A DNA stretch of 60,837 bases. Origin: Pseudolactococcus piscium. Lineage in GTDB: Bacteria; Bacillota; Bacilli; Lactobacillales; Streptococcaceae. The notes below the pieces were generated by a model that was given only the letters and a program-made list of their open reading frames with translations, did no database searches and was not told the DNA's origin. The translations under genes and the position numbers were made by a program. Within the stretch, counting starts at the first letter, position 1. Every line of letters starts with the position of its first letter. This document shows, in pieces, positions 12,693 through 21,809 of this stretch. The DNA is taken from the NCBI RefSeq assembly GCF_002441695.1, contig NZ_JXJW01000004.1:1-60837 (forward strand), given 5' to 3'.

Positions 12693-15353
12693 TTAACGTT
12701 TAATTTCAACCATTTCGTAGACTTCAAAGGTATCATCAACTTCAATTTCGTTGTAGCCGTCGATCATGAGACCACCCTCATTACCTTTTCTGACTTCTTT
12801 GACATCATCTTTAAAGTGTTTAAGTGATGATAAGCTACCGTCGGCAATCACAATACCACCTCGGATAACACGAACACTTGCATCACGTTTAACAGATCCT
12901 GATAAGACCATGAAACCAGCAATCGTACCAACTTTTGAAACTGTAAAGGTTTCGCGAACAACTGCTTCGCCGATAACTTTTTCCTCAAATTCAGGATCAA
13001 GCATCCCCTTCATAGCTGTCTCAACTTCTTCAAGCACTTTATAGATAATGCTGTTCAGACGAATTTCAACGTCATCATTTTCAGCTTGCAGGCGAGCAAG
13101 CGGAGTCGGACGGACATTAAATCCGATGATGACCGCATTAGCTGCTTCGGCTAAAGAGACATCTGATTCATTAATGGCACCAACAGCGCTATGGACGATA
13201 TCAACTTTTACACCTTCAACATCAATTTTTTGTAATGATGCTGCAAGTGCTTCGGCTGACCCTTGTACGTCAGCTTTGATGATGACATTTACTGATTTGA
13301 TTTGACCTTCTTTAAGCGTATCAAACAGATTCTCTAGGCTAACACGGTGTGTGCTGCTGCGTTGATTAAAGAGCGCACGTTTTGCACGTTCTTCACCAAC
13401 TGAGCGAGCTGTCTTTTCATCTTCAAAGACGGCAAAGTGGTCACCTGCTTGTGGTACATCATTCAAACCTGTGATTTCAACTGGACTTGATGGTCCTGCT
13501 GTTTTTTCACGACGACCTAAATCAGTTACCATAGCACGTACACGGCCAAAAGTATTCCCAACAACGATTGGGTCTTGTTGATGAAGTGTGCCTTGTTGAA
13601 CGAGTAAAGTCGCAATAGCTCCCTTACCTTTGTCCAGACGCGCTTCTACAACAGTACCGATTGCTTTTACAGTTGGGTCTGCTTTGAGCTCTTGGATTTC
13701 TGCAACTAAGAGAACTGTTTCTAAAAGTGAATCAATATTTGTATTGAATTTAGCTGAAATTTCAACAAACTCAGATTCTCCACCCCATGCTTGACTCATG
13801 ATACCATGTTCTGATAACTCTTGAATCACACGTTGTGGGTTGGCACCTGGTTTATCAATTTTGTTGATGGCAACAATAATTGGGACACCAGCTGCTTTTG
13901 AGTGGTTGATTGCTTCGACTGTTTGTGGCATAACACCATCATCAGCTGCTACCACAAGAATCGTGATATCCGTTACAGATGCACCACGCGCACGCATGCT
14001 TGTAAAGGCTTCGTGTCCTGGTGTATCTAGGAAGGTAATTTTCTTACCCTTCTCATCGATTTGGTAGGCACCGATATGCTGTGTGATACCACCAGCTTCT
14101 CCACTCGTCACACGTGAATTACGTAGTGTATCAAGCAAGGTCGTTTTACCGTGGTCGACGTGACCCATGATTGTAACAACTGGTGGCCGTTCAATCAATT
14201 TGTCTTCGTTAAGATAGCCTTCTTCGATGAAGAGACGTTCGATATCTGTCTTATCTTCTTCAACTTTTTTCTCAGGTGTTACACCATAGTCTAGAAGCAA
14301 GAGTTCAATCGTATCCGCATCCAATGATTGGTTTTGTGTTGTCATGATACCCATCAAGAACAATTTTTTTACGAGTTCAGCAGGTTCACGTTTCAAACGT
14401 TTTGCCAAATCAGCAATTGTCATGCCTTCAGAATAAACAAGGCTTTCAGGTAATTCATGAAACTTACGTTGCACAACTGGTTGTGGTGCAACTTGCTGAG
14501 CACCACGTTTACCTTTACGTTTCTTGTTGCTGTTCCAGTTAGAGTTACGGGCATTACGGACTTGATTTCGGTTATCATTTACACGTAATGGACCACCTTG
14601 ACGATTACCGCCCGCATTGTTTTGTCCTTGGCCTTGACCTTGTGCTTGTCCAGTACCAGCAGTGTTGCGATTTTTTTTATTTTTATTGCGATTTGCATTA
14701 GCATTCCCTTGACTTGCTGCTGAAGGTGCAATATCCGCAGCGCGTTGAATGACTTTGATGCCACCATTTTTAGGTTTAACATCTGCAGCACGTGTAATGA
14801 CTTTGATACCACCATTAGCTGGTCGCTCAGGTTTTTTAGGCGTTTCCGCTTTCACTTCTGTCTTCGTTTCGACGGTCTTTTCCACCTTATTTTTTACTTG
14901 TTCATTTGTTGCGATTTCAGCTACGACTGGTGTCGCTTTAGCTTCTGTTGTTTTTGCGACTGGCGTTTCTTGTTTTACTGGGGCAACTGTTTTACCACCC
15001 ACAGAAATCACACGAGCACTACCAATTTCTTTGTCTGATAACACTTTTTTACCGCCAACAACGATCGGGCGATTACCAGTTTCTGTTTCAGAAACAACTT
15101 TTTTACCGCCAACACTAATCACACGATTTTGACTAGCTGTTTCCTTTTTAGCATCTAGCACTGGTTTTGTTGTTGCTTTGTTATCAGTTGATCCAGAGTT
15201 AAGCGAACTTAAAAGTATTTTCGTTTGTTCTGCATCGATACTTGAGCTATGCGATTTGACTGGCAATCCAATTTTTTGTGCGTGATCCACAAGTTCTTTA
15301 TTAGTAAGGCCACTCTCTTTAGCAATTTGGTTAATACGTTTTTTTTCAGACAT
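12693..15353 (-). CDS. infB: Translation initiation factor IF-2
   Basis: GTPase that delivers fMet-tRNA to the ribosome. 886 residues. An IF2_N helix at the start ([20 protein letters not shown]), then a long low-complexity linker and a second IF2_N module near 300. The G domain follows: GHVDHGKTT near 395, [12 protein letters not shown], and then the beta-barrel domains to the fMet-tRNA-binding C2 domain. The linker contains repeated short units (VGGKKV three times; NGGIKVI(T/Q)RAAD twice). GAGGAGG precedes the ATG. Operon position between ylxQ and rbfA is standard. Confidence 0.97.
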   Translation of the reverse strand: MSEKKRINQIAKESGLTNKELVDHAQKIGLPVKSHSSSIDAEQTKILLSSLNSGSTDNKATTKPVLDAKKETASQNRVISVGGKKVVSETETGNRPIVVGGKKVLSDKEIGSARVISVGGKTVAPVKQETPVAKTTEAKATPVVAEIATNEQVKNKVEKTVETKTEVKAETPKKPERPANGGIKVITRAADVKPKNGGIKVIQRAADIAPSAASQGNANANRNKNKKNRNTAGTGQAQGQGQGQNNAGGNRQGGPLRVNDNRNQVRNARNSNWNSNKKRKGKRGAQQVAPQPVVQRKFHELPESLVYSEGMTIADLAKRLKREPAELVKKLFLMGIMTTQNQSLDADTIELLLLDYGVTPEKKVEEDKTDIERLFIEEGYLNEDKLIERPPVVTIMGHVDHGKTTLLDTLRNSRVTSGEAGGITQHIGAYQIDEKGKKITFLDTPGHEAFTSMRARGASVTDITILVVAADDGVMPQTVEAINHSKAAGVPIIVAINKIDKPGANPQRVIQELSEHGIMSQAWGGESEFVEISAKFNTNIDSLLETVLLVAEIQELKADPTVKAIGTVVEARLDKGKGAIATLLVQQGTLHQQDPIVVGNTFGRVRAMVTDLGRREKTAGPSSPVEITGLNDVPQAGDHFAVFEDEKTARSVGEERAKRALFNQRSSTHRVSLENLFDTLKEGQIKSVNVIIKADVQGSAEALAASLQKIDVEGVKVDIVHSAVGAINESDVSLAEAANAVIIGFNVRPTPLARLQAENDDVEIRLNSIIYKVLEEVETAMKGMLDPEFEEKVIGEAVVRETFTVSKVGTIAGFMVLSGSVKRDASVRVIRGGIVIADGSLSSLKHFKDDVKEVRKGNEGGLMIDGYNEIEVDDTFEVYEMVEIKR

Positions 15354-15375
15354 AATGATGTCCTCCTCGTTTATC

Positions 15376-15693
15376 TTATTTCATAAGACTCTCCATTTTC
15401 TTGGCAAATCCTTTATCTTGAACAGCGATGACTTTCCGATCACTACCGATAGCGTGGGAAAGTTCTGCTGAAGAAAATATGTCTAGCATGGGAATTTCAT
15501 AATAGGTTGTTTTATCAGTAATACGTTTAACAAGATTAGGTGCTGCATCATGTGCGACAAACACCAATCTTGCGCGTTCTGCTTGAATCGATTTGATGAC
15601 AAGTTCTTCACCTGTCGCAATACGTCCAGCTTTTTTTGCCATTCCTAAGGAATTTGACAACTTTGTTTTATTTAGCTCTGTTATTTCAGTCAT
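15376..15693 (-). CDS. ylxQ: YlxQ, L7Ae-family RNA-binding protein
   Basis: 105 residues of the ribosomal L7Ae/L30e fold: [31 protein letters not shown] and a C-terminal [18 protein letters not shown]. Family members bind kink-turn RNA. The specific target in Gram-positives is unsettled. It begins ten bases after the ylxR stop and 22 bases before infB, in the conserved nusA-infB operon. Confidence 0.92.
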   Translation of the reverse strand: MTEITELNKTKLSNSLGMAKKAGRIATGEELVIKSIQAERARLVFVAHDAAPNLVKRITDKTTYYEIPMLDIFSSAELSHAIGSDRKVIAVQDKGFAKKMESLMK

Positions 15694-15702
15694 TTTTCAG
15701 CC

Positions 15703-16029
15703 TTAAATTTCTGGTGCGTCATCAATTGAATAGGTCACCGTTGCTAATTTTTCACGTTCGACCTGGTGGTCTACGTAAAGGATCAGCTCATCATAAAAAT
15801 TATCTGCAATCGTTGTCTGAAATACGCGATCAAATACGCGCCTTTGTTTGGCTTGTAAGGCTTCATCATTTTTAATCGCGATATAAGCACCACGACCAGG
15901 TGCTTTACCTGTTGGATCAATGCTAATTTCACCGGCTTTATTGCAAACAATTCTTAATAACGCTTTTTTGGGAAATTGTGCATTCGATACGACAGATTTT
16001 CTTAAGGGTACTTTTTTAGTCTTAACCAT
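15703..16029 (-). CDS. ylxR: YlxR (RnpM) family protein
   Basis: A small basic protein (108 residues) of the YlxR/DUF448 family. It shows the conserved RKSVVSNAQFPKKALLRIV with the usual GRGAY(I) patch (TGKAPGRGAYIAIKNDEALQ). Homologs have been described as RNA- or nucleoid-binding, and as an RNase P modulator. I take the ATG at 16029, nine bases after AGGAG; GTG and TTG codons just upstream overlap the spacing. The C-terminal region is longer than in typical ~90-residue members. It lies between nusA and ylxQ. Confidence 0.88.
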   Translation of the reverse strand: MVKTKKVPLRKSVVSNAQFPKKALLRIVCNKAGEISIDPTGKAPGRGAYIAIKNDEALQAKQRRVFDRVFQTTIADNFYDELILYVDHQVEREKLATVTYSIDDAPEI

Positions 16030-16056
16030 CAACACTTACTCCTGTTAATCAGTTAC

Positions 16057-17154
16057 TTAATCAAGCACGTCCTCTGAAAGTGTAGTTTCAAGTTCTTCAG
16101 CCACAACTTCTGACGCTTCTTGATCAAATTTCGTTTGTGATTTAATGTCAATCTTGTTGTTGGTCACATGAGCCGCTAGGCGAACATTTTGACCACGTTT
16201 ACCGATAGCAAGTGAGAGCTGATCGTCTGGTACAACAACAACCGTTTCTCCAGTGATCTCATCAACGATAACATCATTGACCTGTGCTGGTTTCAAAGCA
16301 TTCTTAATCATCGTTGCACGGTCATCATTCCATTCGATGATATCCATGTTTTCACCATGTAGCTCATCAACCAAGGTACGAATACGTGAACCACGAGGAC
16401 CTACGATTGTACCGATGGCATCAACATTGGCATCATTTGATTTGACGATGACTTTAGCACGATCACCAGCTTCACGCGCAATGCTGACAATTTCAACTGT
16501 GCCATCATAAACTTCAGGAATCTCTTTTTCAAACATTCTTTTAAGGAGTTCAGGATGTGTCCGACTGACATAAACGATCGGGCCTTTTTTAGATTGTTCA
16601 ACAGCAGAGACATAGACTTTGACTTTATCGCCAATTTGGTAACGTTCGCCAGGAATTTGATCACGTTTACCAAGCATACTATCCACTTTACCAAGGTTGA
16701 TGAAAATCGCACGATCATCAACACGCTCTACCGTGCCTTGAATGATTTCATTTTCATAACGCTTAAACTCGTTATAAATGATCGTGTGTGATTCTTCACG
16801 CATCTTGTTCATGATAACTTGCTTGGCAGCATTTGCAGCCGTACGTGCAAAATCTTTCGGTTTTTCTTCGAACCGAATTTTGTCACCGATCTGATAATGT
16901 GCATTCAGTGCAAGTGCATCATCAAGACTCATCTCAAGACGGCTATCAAATACTTCATCTACGACTTCCCGAGTTGAATAAACGATAAAGTCACCCTTGG
17001 CATCATTATACTCAATCGTCACGTTTTGAGATTGATTGTATTGTTTTTTGTAAGCTGCAGTTAGGGCCTCAGCGATTGCGCCGATAACAACTTCAGGTGA
17101 AATCCCTTTTTCTTCCTCCAAAAGGGTGAATGCAGCTTGCATTTCCTTACTCAT
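16057..17154 (-). CDS. nusA: Transcription termination/antitermination factor NusA
   Basis: Binds RNA polymerase and nascent RNA to modulate pausing and termination. 365 residues. The N-terminal polymerase-binding domain (1-125) is followed by an S1 domain (about 130-200, IIQGTVERVDDRAIFINLG) and two KH domains, with GTIVGPRGSRI near 240 and AIGKRGQNVRLAA near 310. The protein ends with a short acidic tail. It lacks the extra C-terminal acidic repeats of enterobacterial NusA, as usual for Gram-positives. It follows rimP by 44 bases. Confidence 0.96.
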   Translation of the reverse strand: MSKEMQAAFTLLEEEKGISPEVVIGAIAEALTAAYKKQYNQSQNVTIEYNDAKGDFIVYSTREVVDEVFDSRLEMSLDDALALNAHYQIGDKIRFEEKPKDFARTAANAAKQVIMNKMREESHTIIYNEFKRYENEIIQGTVERVDDRAIFINLGKVDSMLGKRDQIPGERYQIGDKVKVYVSAVEQSKKGPIVYVSRTHPELLKRMFEKEIPEVYDGTVEIVSIAREAGDRAKVIVKSNDANVDAIGTIVGPRGSRIRTLVDELHGENMDIIEWNDDRATMIKNALKPAQVNDVIVDEITGETVVVVPDDQLSLAIGKRGQNVRLAAHVTNNKIDIKSQTKFDQEASEVVAEELETTLSEDVLD

Positions 17155-17198
17155 GTGCTTCCAACTTTCTTTTATTAGTTTAACGTCATACGTCGTGT

Positions 17199-17672
17199 TT
17201 AAAGTTTAACCTGTGTACGTGCTTTGGCAATGTTTGACAACTCGATGTCAACCGTCTTTTGACGTGTCTTATCAAGATAAGTCAGCGTAAGCATATCGTC
17301 ATCGAAGGCAACGATATCCCCTACAAATTCTTTTTCTCCCGCAACTTTCTGATAAAGCTTAACAAAGACATAATCGCCAATGTGCTTGATGAAATCTGCT
17401 GCCTTTTTTAGTGGCCGTTCAGCACCAGGACTTGCAACTTCCAGCAAGTAATCTTCTGGAAATGGGTCAGGTGAGATTTTATCCAGTTCAGGACTGATAA
17501 TCTCTGATAAATCTGCTGTATCTTGAAGCGTAATGCCATCCGGTTTATCAATCAGTACAGACAAGACATGGTCCGCCCCCATTTTCGACCATTCGACGTC
17601 AACTAACTCAAAAGGCTCTGGTAACTTGCCTGCAAGATGTTCTAGGACAATTTCTGTAATAGGTGTAGACAT
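17199..17672 (-). CDS. rimP: Ribosome maturation factor RimP
   Basis: A 157-residue 30S maturation factor. The two-domain pattern is clear: an N-terminal alpha/beta domain (FELVDVEWSKMGADHVLSVLID), the signature YLLEVASPGAERPLK near residue 80, and a C-terminal SH3-like barrel. It is the first gene of the nusA-infB operon, behind a strong promoter and a leader of almost 190 bases with two stem-loops. Confidence 0.95.
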   Translation of the reverse strand: MSTPITEIVLEHLAGKLPEPFELVDVEWSKMGADHVLSVLIDKPDGITLQDTADLSEIISPELDKISPDPFPEDYLLEVASPGAERPLKKAADFIKHIGDYVFVKLYQKVAGEKEFVGDIVAFDDDMLTLTYLDKTRQKTVDIELSNIAKARTQVKL

Positions 17673-17725
17673 AAATTTCCTTTCTACATGAGCGATACGA
17701 TAGGAGACAGCTAAAACCTGCTAAA

Positions 17726-17770
17726 GGTAAGCGGCAAGTTTGATCAACAAACTTGACCAATCGGCATACC
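17726..17770 (-). ncRNA. Structured element in the rimP leader (stem-loop 2)
   Basis: On the minus strand, CAAGTTTG/CAAACTTG forms a perfect inner stem (17755..17735). GGTATGC (17770..17764) pairs with GCTTACC (17732..17726), one mismatch, around it. No T-run follows. It lies about 54 bases before the rimP start; no known RNA family was recognised. Confidence 0.5.
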
Positions 17771-17823
17771 TCCACTTTTTCTAGTGATATCCCATCCCTT
17801 AAATCGCTATTAATTCAAACAAC

Positions 17824-17848
17824 AGGAGCGCCCAATGTGAGCGCTCCT
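17824..17848 (-). ncRNA. Stem-loop 1 at the 5' end of the rimP leader
   Basis: Perfect AGGAGCGC/GCGCTCCT stem with a 9-base loop, starting about 12 bases after the predicted transcription start. No T-run follows on the minus strand. It may stabilise the 5' end. Confidence 0.55.
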
Positions 17849-17867
17849 TTCTTTGTTCTATAGTTCC

Positions 17868-17895
17868 ATTATAGCATAACTTCAATAGAATGCAA
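17868..17895 (-). promoter_or_regulatory. Promoter of the rimP-nusA-infB operon
   Basis: Minus strand TTGCAT (17895..17890), 16-base spacer ending in TGC, TATAAT (17873..17868). The TGCTATAAT forms an extended -10 box. Start expected near 17861. Confidence 0.8.
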
Positions 17896-17986
17896 GTTTT
17901 TACACCATCAGGCACGCTCACATAACACCATGCATCTATTTAGCAAGCAGTGTCGATGACACGCTTACTTACCTATGAAGCCGCAT

Positions 17987-19231
17987 TTAAGCATTAAAGG
18001 CTGTCACATCGATCAAGCGACTCATGGCAAGGCCACCTTTTGGACTTGGGTGTAACTTATCACCAGAGTCATATAAGGGATTGGCTGTCGTGCGATTTGT
18101 TGGATCTGATAGCAGGGCGTCAAAATCATAGATGCCCGCAACCTCACGATTGTGACGGATCCACTCATTTATCTGCTTGCGAATCGCCTCTTTTTCTTCA
18201 TTTTTAACAGCGACTGTGTAGCCGATAAATGGGCTAAGTGTTGCTAAAAAAACTCGGCAGTTGTGTTCTTTAGCTACCTTGATCAAATGCTGGTAACCTG
18301 TTACTAATTCGTCGAAGGTGGGTAACTCATCAATCGGAAATTGTGCCTCCGTACCCGGCTGGTGTAAATCATTTACACCTAGCGCAATCACGACAGCAAT
18401 GACATGGCAATTAACCTCAAATACATCATGCATAAAACGTTCGACGCCTGCTAAGCCAAAAAACTGTGTCCATCTTGGTAAGTTAGCAAATCCCTTTAGC
18501 AAGCGATTACCAGATATGCCGGCATTGACTAGACTATACCCAGCACCAAGTTTATCTGAGACTTGTGCTTGCGTCGGCCCTACCCAATGGCCTTGTTCTG
18601 TTATTGAATCACCGAAGGCTACGATTGTCCCACCTGCTACTTTTGTGTGCACATCAACGCCTTGTAGGGTTAGGGTGAATCGCGTTTCACTCTCACTTAA
18701 TGACTCGCCATATTTTACGGCATAAGGGTCATCTATCATCGTATCACTAAATACATCATCACAAATTAAGGGGGTTGTTTTTGTGAAATTCCCTTTGATA
18801 GACCGCTCAGCACACCTTGCAAAGGTATTACCAGAAATAGCTCGATTAACTTGTGGCTGGTCTGGATAATAGATACGCACATAAATAGCTGTACCAGCTG
18901 TCACAAGCAGCTCGATACTATCCGTCTTGACAAGCCCACGGGCATCAACAACAAAGGCTTCTGAGCCATTAACGGTTACTGGTTGAAACCCACTATCCTT
19001 GTCTAGAGAAACAGTGACGCTAGCAATAGATAGGGAGACCTCACTATAGTAATTTCCTAGTATCAGTGCTACCCGATCTCCTGTATTTTGAATCGGAATT
19101 TCATAGGCTACGGTGTGATCATTATCATTTACCGGAAAGAAGCCAATCCCTTTTTGAGCTTGACTCCAGGTGGTGACCCAATTCTCTCGTACCTTGCTAA
19201 ATTTAGGATCTTGATTCGTCATTACCGTCAT
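17987..19231 (-). CDS. Cytoplasmic SGNH/GDSL-family hydrolase (probable carbohydrate esterase)
   Basis: 414 residues. An N-terminal beta-rich domain (about 1-190) precedes an SGNH hydrolase domain. Block I is VAFGDSITEQG with the nucleophilic Ser, block II GISGNR, block III GVNDL and block V DKLHPS with the catalytic Asp and His. There is no signal peptide, so it should act inside the cell on an imported compound. Esterases of this layout commonly remove acetyl groups from sugars; that is inference here. GAGG precedes the ATG by five bases. It is the last gene of the GH1-ROK-EIIC-MupG operon, 35 bases after mupG. Confidence 0.88.
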   Translation of the reverse strand: MTVMTNQDPKFSKVRENWVTTWSQAQKGIGFFPVNDNDHTVAYEIPIQNTGDRVALILGNYYSEVSLSIASVTVSLDKDSGFQPVTVNGSEAFVVDARGLVKTDSIELLVTAGTAIYVRIYYPDQPQVNRAISGNTFARCAERSIKGNFTKTTPLICDDVFSDTMIDDPYAVKYGESLSESETRFTLTLQGVDVHTKVAGGTIVAFGDSITEQGHWVGPTQAQVSDKLGAGYSLVNAGISGNRLLKGFANLPRWTQFFGLAGVERFMHDVFEVNCHVIAVVIALGVNDLHQPGTEAQFPIDELPTFDELVTGYQHLIKVAKEHNCRVFLATLSPFIGYTVAVKNEEKEAIRKQINEWIRHNREVAGIYDFDALLSDPTNRTTANPLYDSGDKLHPSPKGGLAMSRLIDVTAFNA

Positions 19232-19266
19232 ACTTACCTCGCTGTCTACTTTAATTTAACACTTTT

Positions 19267-20361
19267 TTAAAGAAACCGCAATGAAAAGCTTGTATACGGT
19301 TTCACAGCATCTAGAAAAATGAGATCTTCCTGACAAATACGGCCTACTTTGTTAACTCTCATATCTTTTGGTCGGTCTTTCAAAGCAATTTGCACCTCAC
19401 CCTTGTATTGACCATAGGCCTCATTTAGAATCAAAACATCACCACGTTTAATTACTGACGCATCTTCTTTTTCAGGGATTGACCTTGTGTAATAAGTGAA
19501 TCGTGGCATGGATGAGCGGATCATATACTCAGACCTATCACCGCGATAGGTATGTGCTGTTTCCTCGATGATTTCCTTTTCTAAATCAGTTAGAGTTGCT
19601 TCTGGATTGATAGATAAGGTAAGCACATCCGAATAAAACGCTTGACTCATTTTTTTAAGCTCATCTTCTGATGCATAAGCATTCCCTATGATAATATCAT
19701 CAACGACATTTAGAAACTTCAAGTGTTTCACTTGATGCTCAATCGGTAGATGGCGATGGGCTTCTATCGTACAAAGGCCTTCGTGTAAAGACCAGGGACC
19801 TATTTCACCTACTTGCGACGTTACAAAAGCAGCTGTATGTAAATTTCGCTCAAGGAAACGGTTAGAACAATGAATAAAATAATCGACAGATAGGCCTGTA
19901 AAGGCTTGTGGAAAGAAATTATGACAACCAACTAATTGCTGCCGGTTAGGTTGATAGTCAAAAATACGGTCCAGATAATGATCATCATTACTCATATTAA
20001 TTTCAATTTTCAAACCAAGATTGTTTTGTGTCATCTCAGCTTCTTCTTTACCTGTGAACCCCATATCTAGCCGAATGCCTTTAACACCCATATCTGCAAA
20101 GAACGACAATTCTTTTGGTGCTATGTCAAAGGCTTTTAAGGTATATGGATTGACATCAATAAAAGTAGCAAATCCTAGTTGATTGCCATAGGCGATGGTT
20201 TTCCATAATCTTTCAACCAGTGGGCCAACATTTTTAGCCTTAAATAAGAGTAAATTCATGAAGATTCTAGAAAATCCGTATTTTTTTGCTACCGTCAAAT
20301 ACGCTTTATCCGCTTGATAGTCGCTTTTTTCAGGGTACAAGCTAATGCCTAGTGCGTTCAT
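19267..20361 (-). CDS. MupG/DUF871-family phosphoglycosidase
   Basis: About 364 residues of the DUF871 family: an N-terminal TIM barrel (ALGISLYPEKSDYQ, GIRLDMGFTG, NFFPQAFTGLS) and a C-terminal cyclophilin-like domain. The characterised member, MupG of Staphylococcus aureus, cleaves MurNAc-6-phosphate-GlcNAc after PTS uptake. Other members may use different 6-phospho-disaccharides. The start is the ATG at 20361 after ATAGGAG; the open frame extends 12 codons into an intercistronic hairpin, which is unlikely to be coding. No MurQ etherase or MurR regulator is nearby, so a MurNAc substrate is not proven. Confidence 0.85.
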   Translation of the reverse strand: MNALGISLYPEKSDYQADKAYLTVAKKYGFSRIFMNLLLFKAKNVGPLVERLWKTIAYGNQLGFATFIDVNPYTLKAFDIAPKELSFFADMGVKGIRLDMGFTGKEEAEMTQNNLGLKIEINMSNDDHYLDRIFDYQPNRQQLVGCHNFFPQAFTGLSVDYFIHCSNRFLERNLHTAAFVTSQVGEIGPWSLHEGLCTIEAHRHLPIEHQVKHLKFLNVVDDIIIGNAYASEDELKKMSQAFYSDVLTLSINPEATLTDLEKEIIEETAHTYRGDRSEYMIRSSMPRFTYYTRSIPEKEDASVIKRGDVLILNEAYGQYKGEVQIALKDRPKDMRVNKVGRICQEDLIFLDAVKPYTSFSLRFL

Positions 20362-20382
20362 TGGTTCTCCTATTTTTTTCTT

Positions 20383-20416
20383 AAAGTAACTCAGCAATTG
20401 CTTGCTGAGTTACTTT
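20383..20416 (-). other. Perfect 15-bp intercistronic hairpin between the EIIC and mupG genes
   Basis: AAAGTAACTCAGCAA and its exact complement flank a 4-base loop. On the transcribed strand it is followed by AAGAAAAAAA, not T residues, so it is not a standard terminator. It may be an RNA processing or 3' stability element that sets different levels of EIIC and MupG. Confidence 0.75.
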
Positions 20417-20431
20417 TCTATAGTTGACTTG

Positions 20432-21808
20432 TTATTCAGTCACTAAACGATCTGACGCTTCTGTGGCCAATATAGCTTCTTCTGCTACTGCCTTTTTATC
20501 TGCTACCTTAAAGAATGGATACCAGATAATCACACTGATTGTTAGACAAACCACACCTATCAGCAAGAGCTTAAATCCACCTCGGAAAAACATGGTAATC
20601 AAGGATGGTGTTGTCCATGGAAAAGCGATGGTTGGATTATAGTTACCAAGATCAACTAGCTTAGCCATTCCCCAAGCTGATAGCCCCATAACCAATGGCC
20701 CAATAGCCATTGGGATGAAGAAAATCGGGTTTAATATAATCGGCATCCCAAATATCAATGGCTCATTGATATTAAATAGAGAAGGGACAGATGTTAGTTT
20801 CAACATTTCTTTATACCGTTCTGATTTAGCACGTAACATGGAAATGACCAAGCCTAAGGTCGCCCCTTGCCCACCAAAACCAGTGCCACATGCCATCCCT
20901 ACGATTGAAAACATCAAATAAGGAATTGGTTTTCCAGACGTGTAAGCCACGATATTCGCAGTTGCATTAGCAATAACGATAGGTGTGACCACACTATAGA
21001 CAACTTGTGGATGTATACCGAAATACCAGAATAGATTCGCTAATGAGAGAATCAAAATAAGTGAGAGTGGTGAGCCGACAATATTTTGCAATGGTGTTTG
21101 AATCACGCCAGTGATGAAGGCAAAAATATTACCATGACCAGATAAATACGGGGCAAACTTAAAGATCAGGCGGAGCACAAACATCAAGATCATAATTGCG
21201 CCGGAAATGAAGGTCGGGCTGAGTGATTCAGCCACATTTGGTGGCACACTCTCAGGTAGTGTGATAACAAAATGTTTATCATTCAAGAAAATATACAAGC
21301 GCGCTACGATATAACCGATAATAATCGCAACCAGAATCCCTGAGGCACCAATATAGTCAGTAGAAAAAGCGTTCAAATCTGCTACAGCTTGTACTGTCCC
21401 CTTAGCAGGGAGTTGTGCGCCTACACCAGTAACAGTATACAAAGCATATTGTTGCGGAATCATAATCATAAAACTGGATAACGATAATAAACCAGCAACG
21501 AGTGGATTATATTTTGTTGCGTTTATTTTCACATAACAATAGGCAAATGTAAAGGCTAAGAATAAGCCTAAGGCATTAATTGTTGCATTTTGAACAGCGA
21601 CAAAATCAGCATATATCCCAACTGACTTAATCCATGTCTGCCATGCATTTATTGGAAAGAAACCAATTATCATTAAAACAGAAGCCCCTAATGTTAAGGG
21701 TGTCATCCTAATAAACGCATCTGTTAATGACTTGAAAAAAGGACTCTTATTCATGTACATCGCTATTGGTCCAAAAACTGTGTCAATAAACTTTTCCATA
21801 TTTCCCAT
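20432..21808 (-). CDS. PTS EIIC component, lactose/cellobiose family
   Basis: A membrane permease subunit of 458 residues with about ten hydrophobic helices. It carries the EIIC signatures FGGQGATLGLVISML and the substrate-site NINEPLIFGMPIILNP typical of CelB/ChbC. It has no IIA or IIB domain, and none is encoded nearby, so it must borrow those proteins from another locus, as Lactococcus CelB does with PtcA/PtcB. It starts one base after the ROK stop, with AAAGGAG inside the ROK gene, which implies tight coupling. Sugar not certain. Confidence 0.93.
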   Translation of the reverse strand: MGNMEKFIDTVFGPIAMYMNKSPFFKSLTDAFIRMTPLTLGASVLMIIGFFPINAWQTWIKSVGIYADFVAVQNATINALGLFLAFTFAYCYVKINATKYNPLVAGLLSLSSFMIMIPQQYALYTVTGVGAQLPAKGTVQAVADLNAFSTDYIGASGILVAIIIGYIVARLYIFLNDKHFVITLPESVPPNVAESLSPTFISGAIMILMFVLRLIFKFAPYLSGHGNIFAFITGVIQTPLQNIVGSPLSLILILSLANLFWYFGIHPQVVYSVVTPIVIANATANIVAYTSGKPIPYLMFSIVGMACGTGFGGQGATLGLVISMLRAKSERYKEMLKLTSVPSLFNINEPLIFGMPIILNPIFFIPMAIGPLVMGLSAWGMAKLVDLGNYNPTIAFPWTTPSLITMFFRGGFKLLLIGVVCLTISVIIWYPFFKVADKKAVAEEAILATEASDRLVTE

Positions 21809-21809
21809 G

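Noticed and set aside
12548-12745. Open frame across the infB-rbfA junction on the minus strand
   Set aside because: It overlaps both real genes in another frame and resembles nothing.
12766-15132. Several long plus-strand open frames opposite infB
   Set aside because: They lie antisense to a clearly real gene with good codon use, and lack ribosome binding sites and recognisable domains.
17944-17966. GTGTC/GACAC stem as terminator of the SGNH gene
   Set aside because: Short stem and no T-run. I could not identify a convincing terminator for that operon.
19267-20361. Naming the DUF871 gene mupG outright
   Set aside because: Without murQ, murP or murR nearby and without an assay, MurNAc specificity is unproven. 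The family name only is used.
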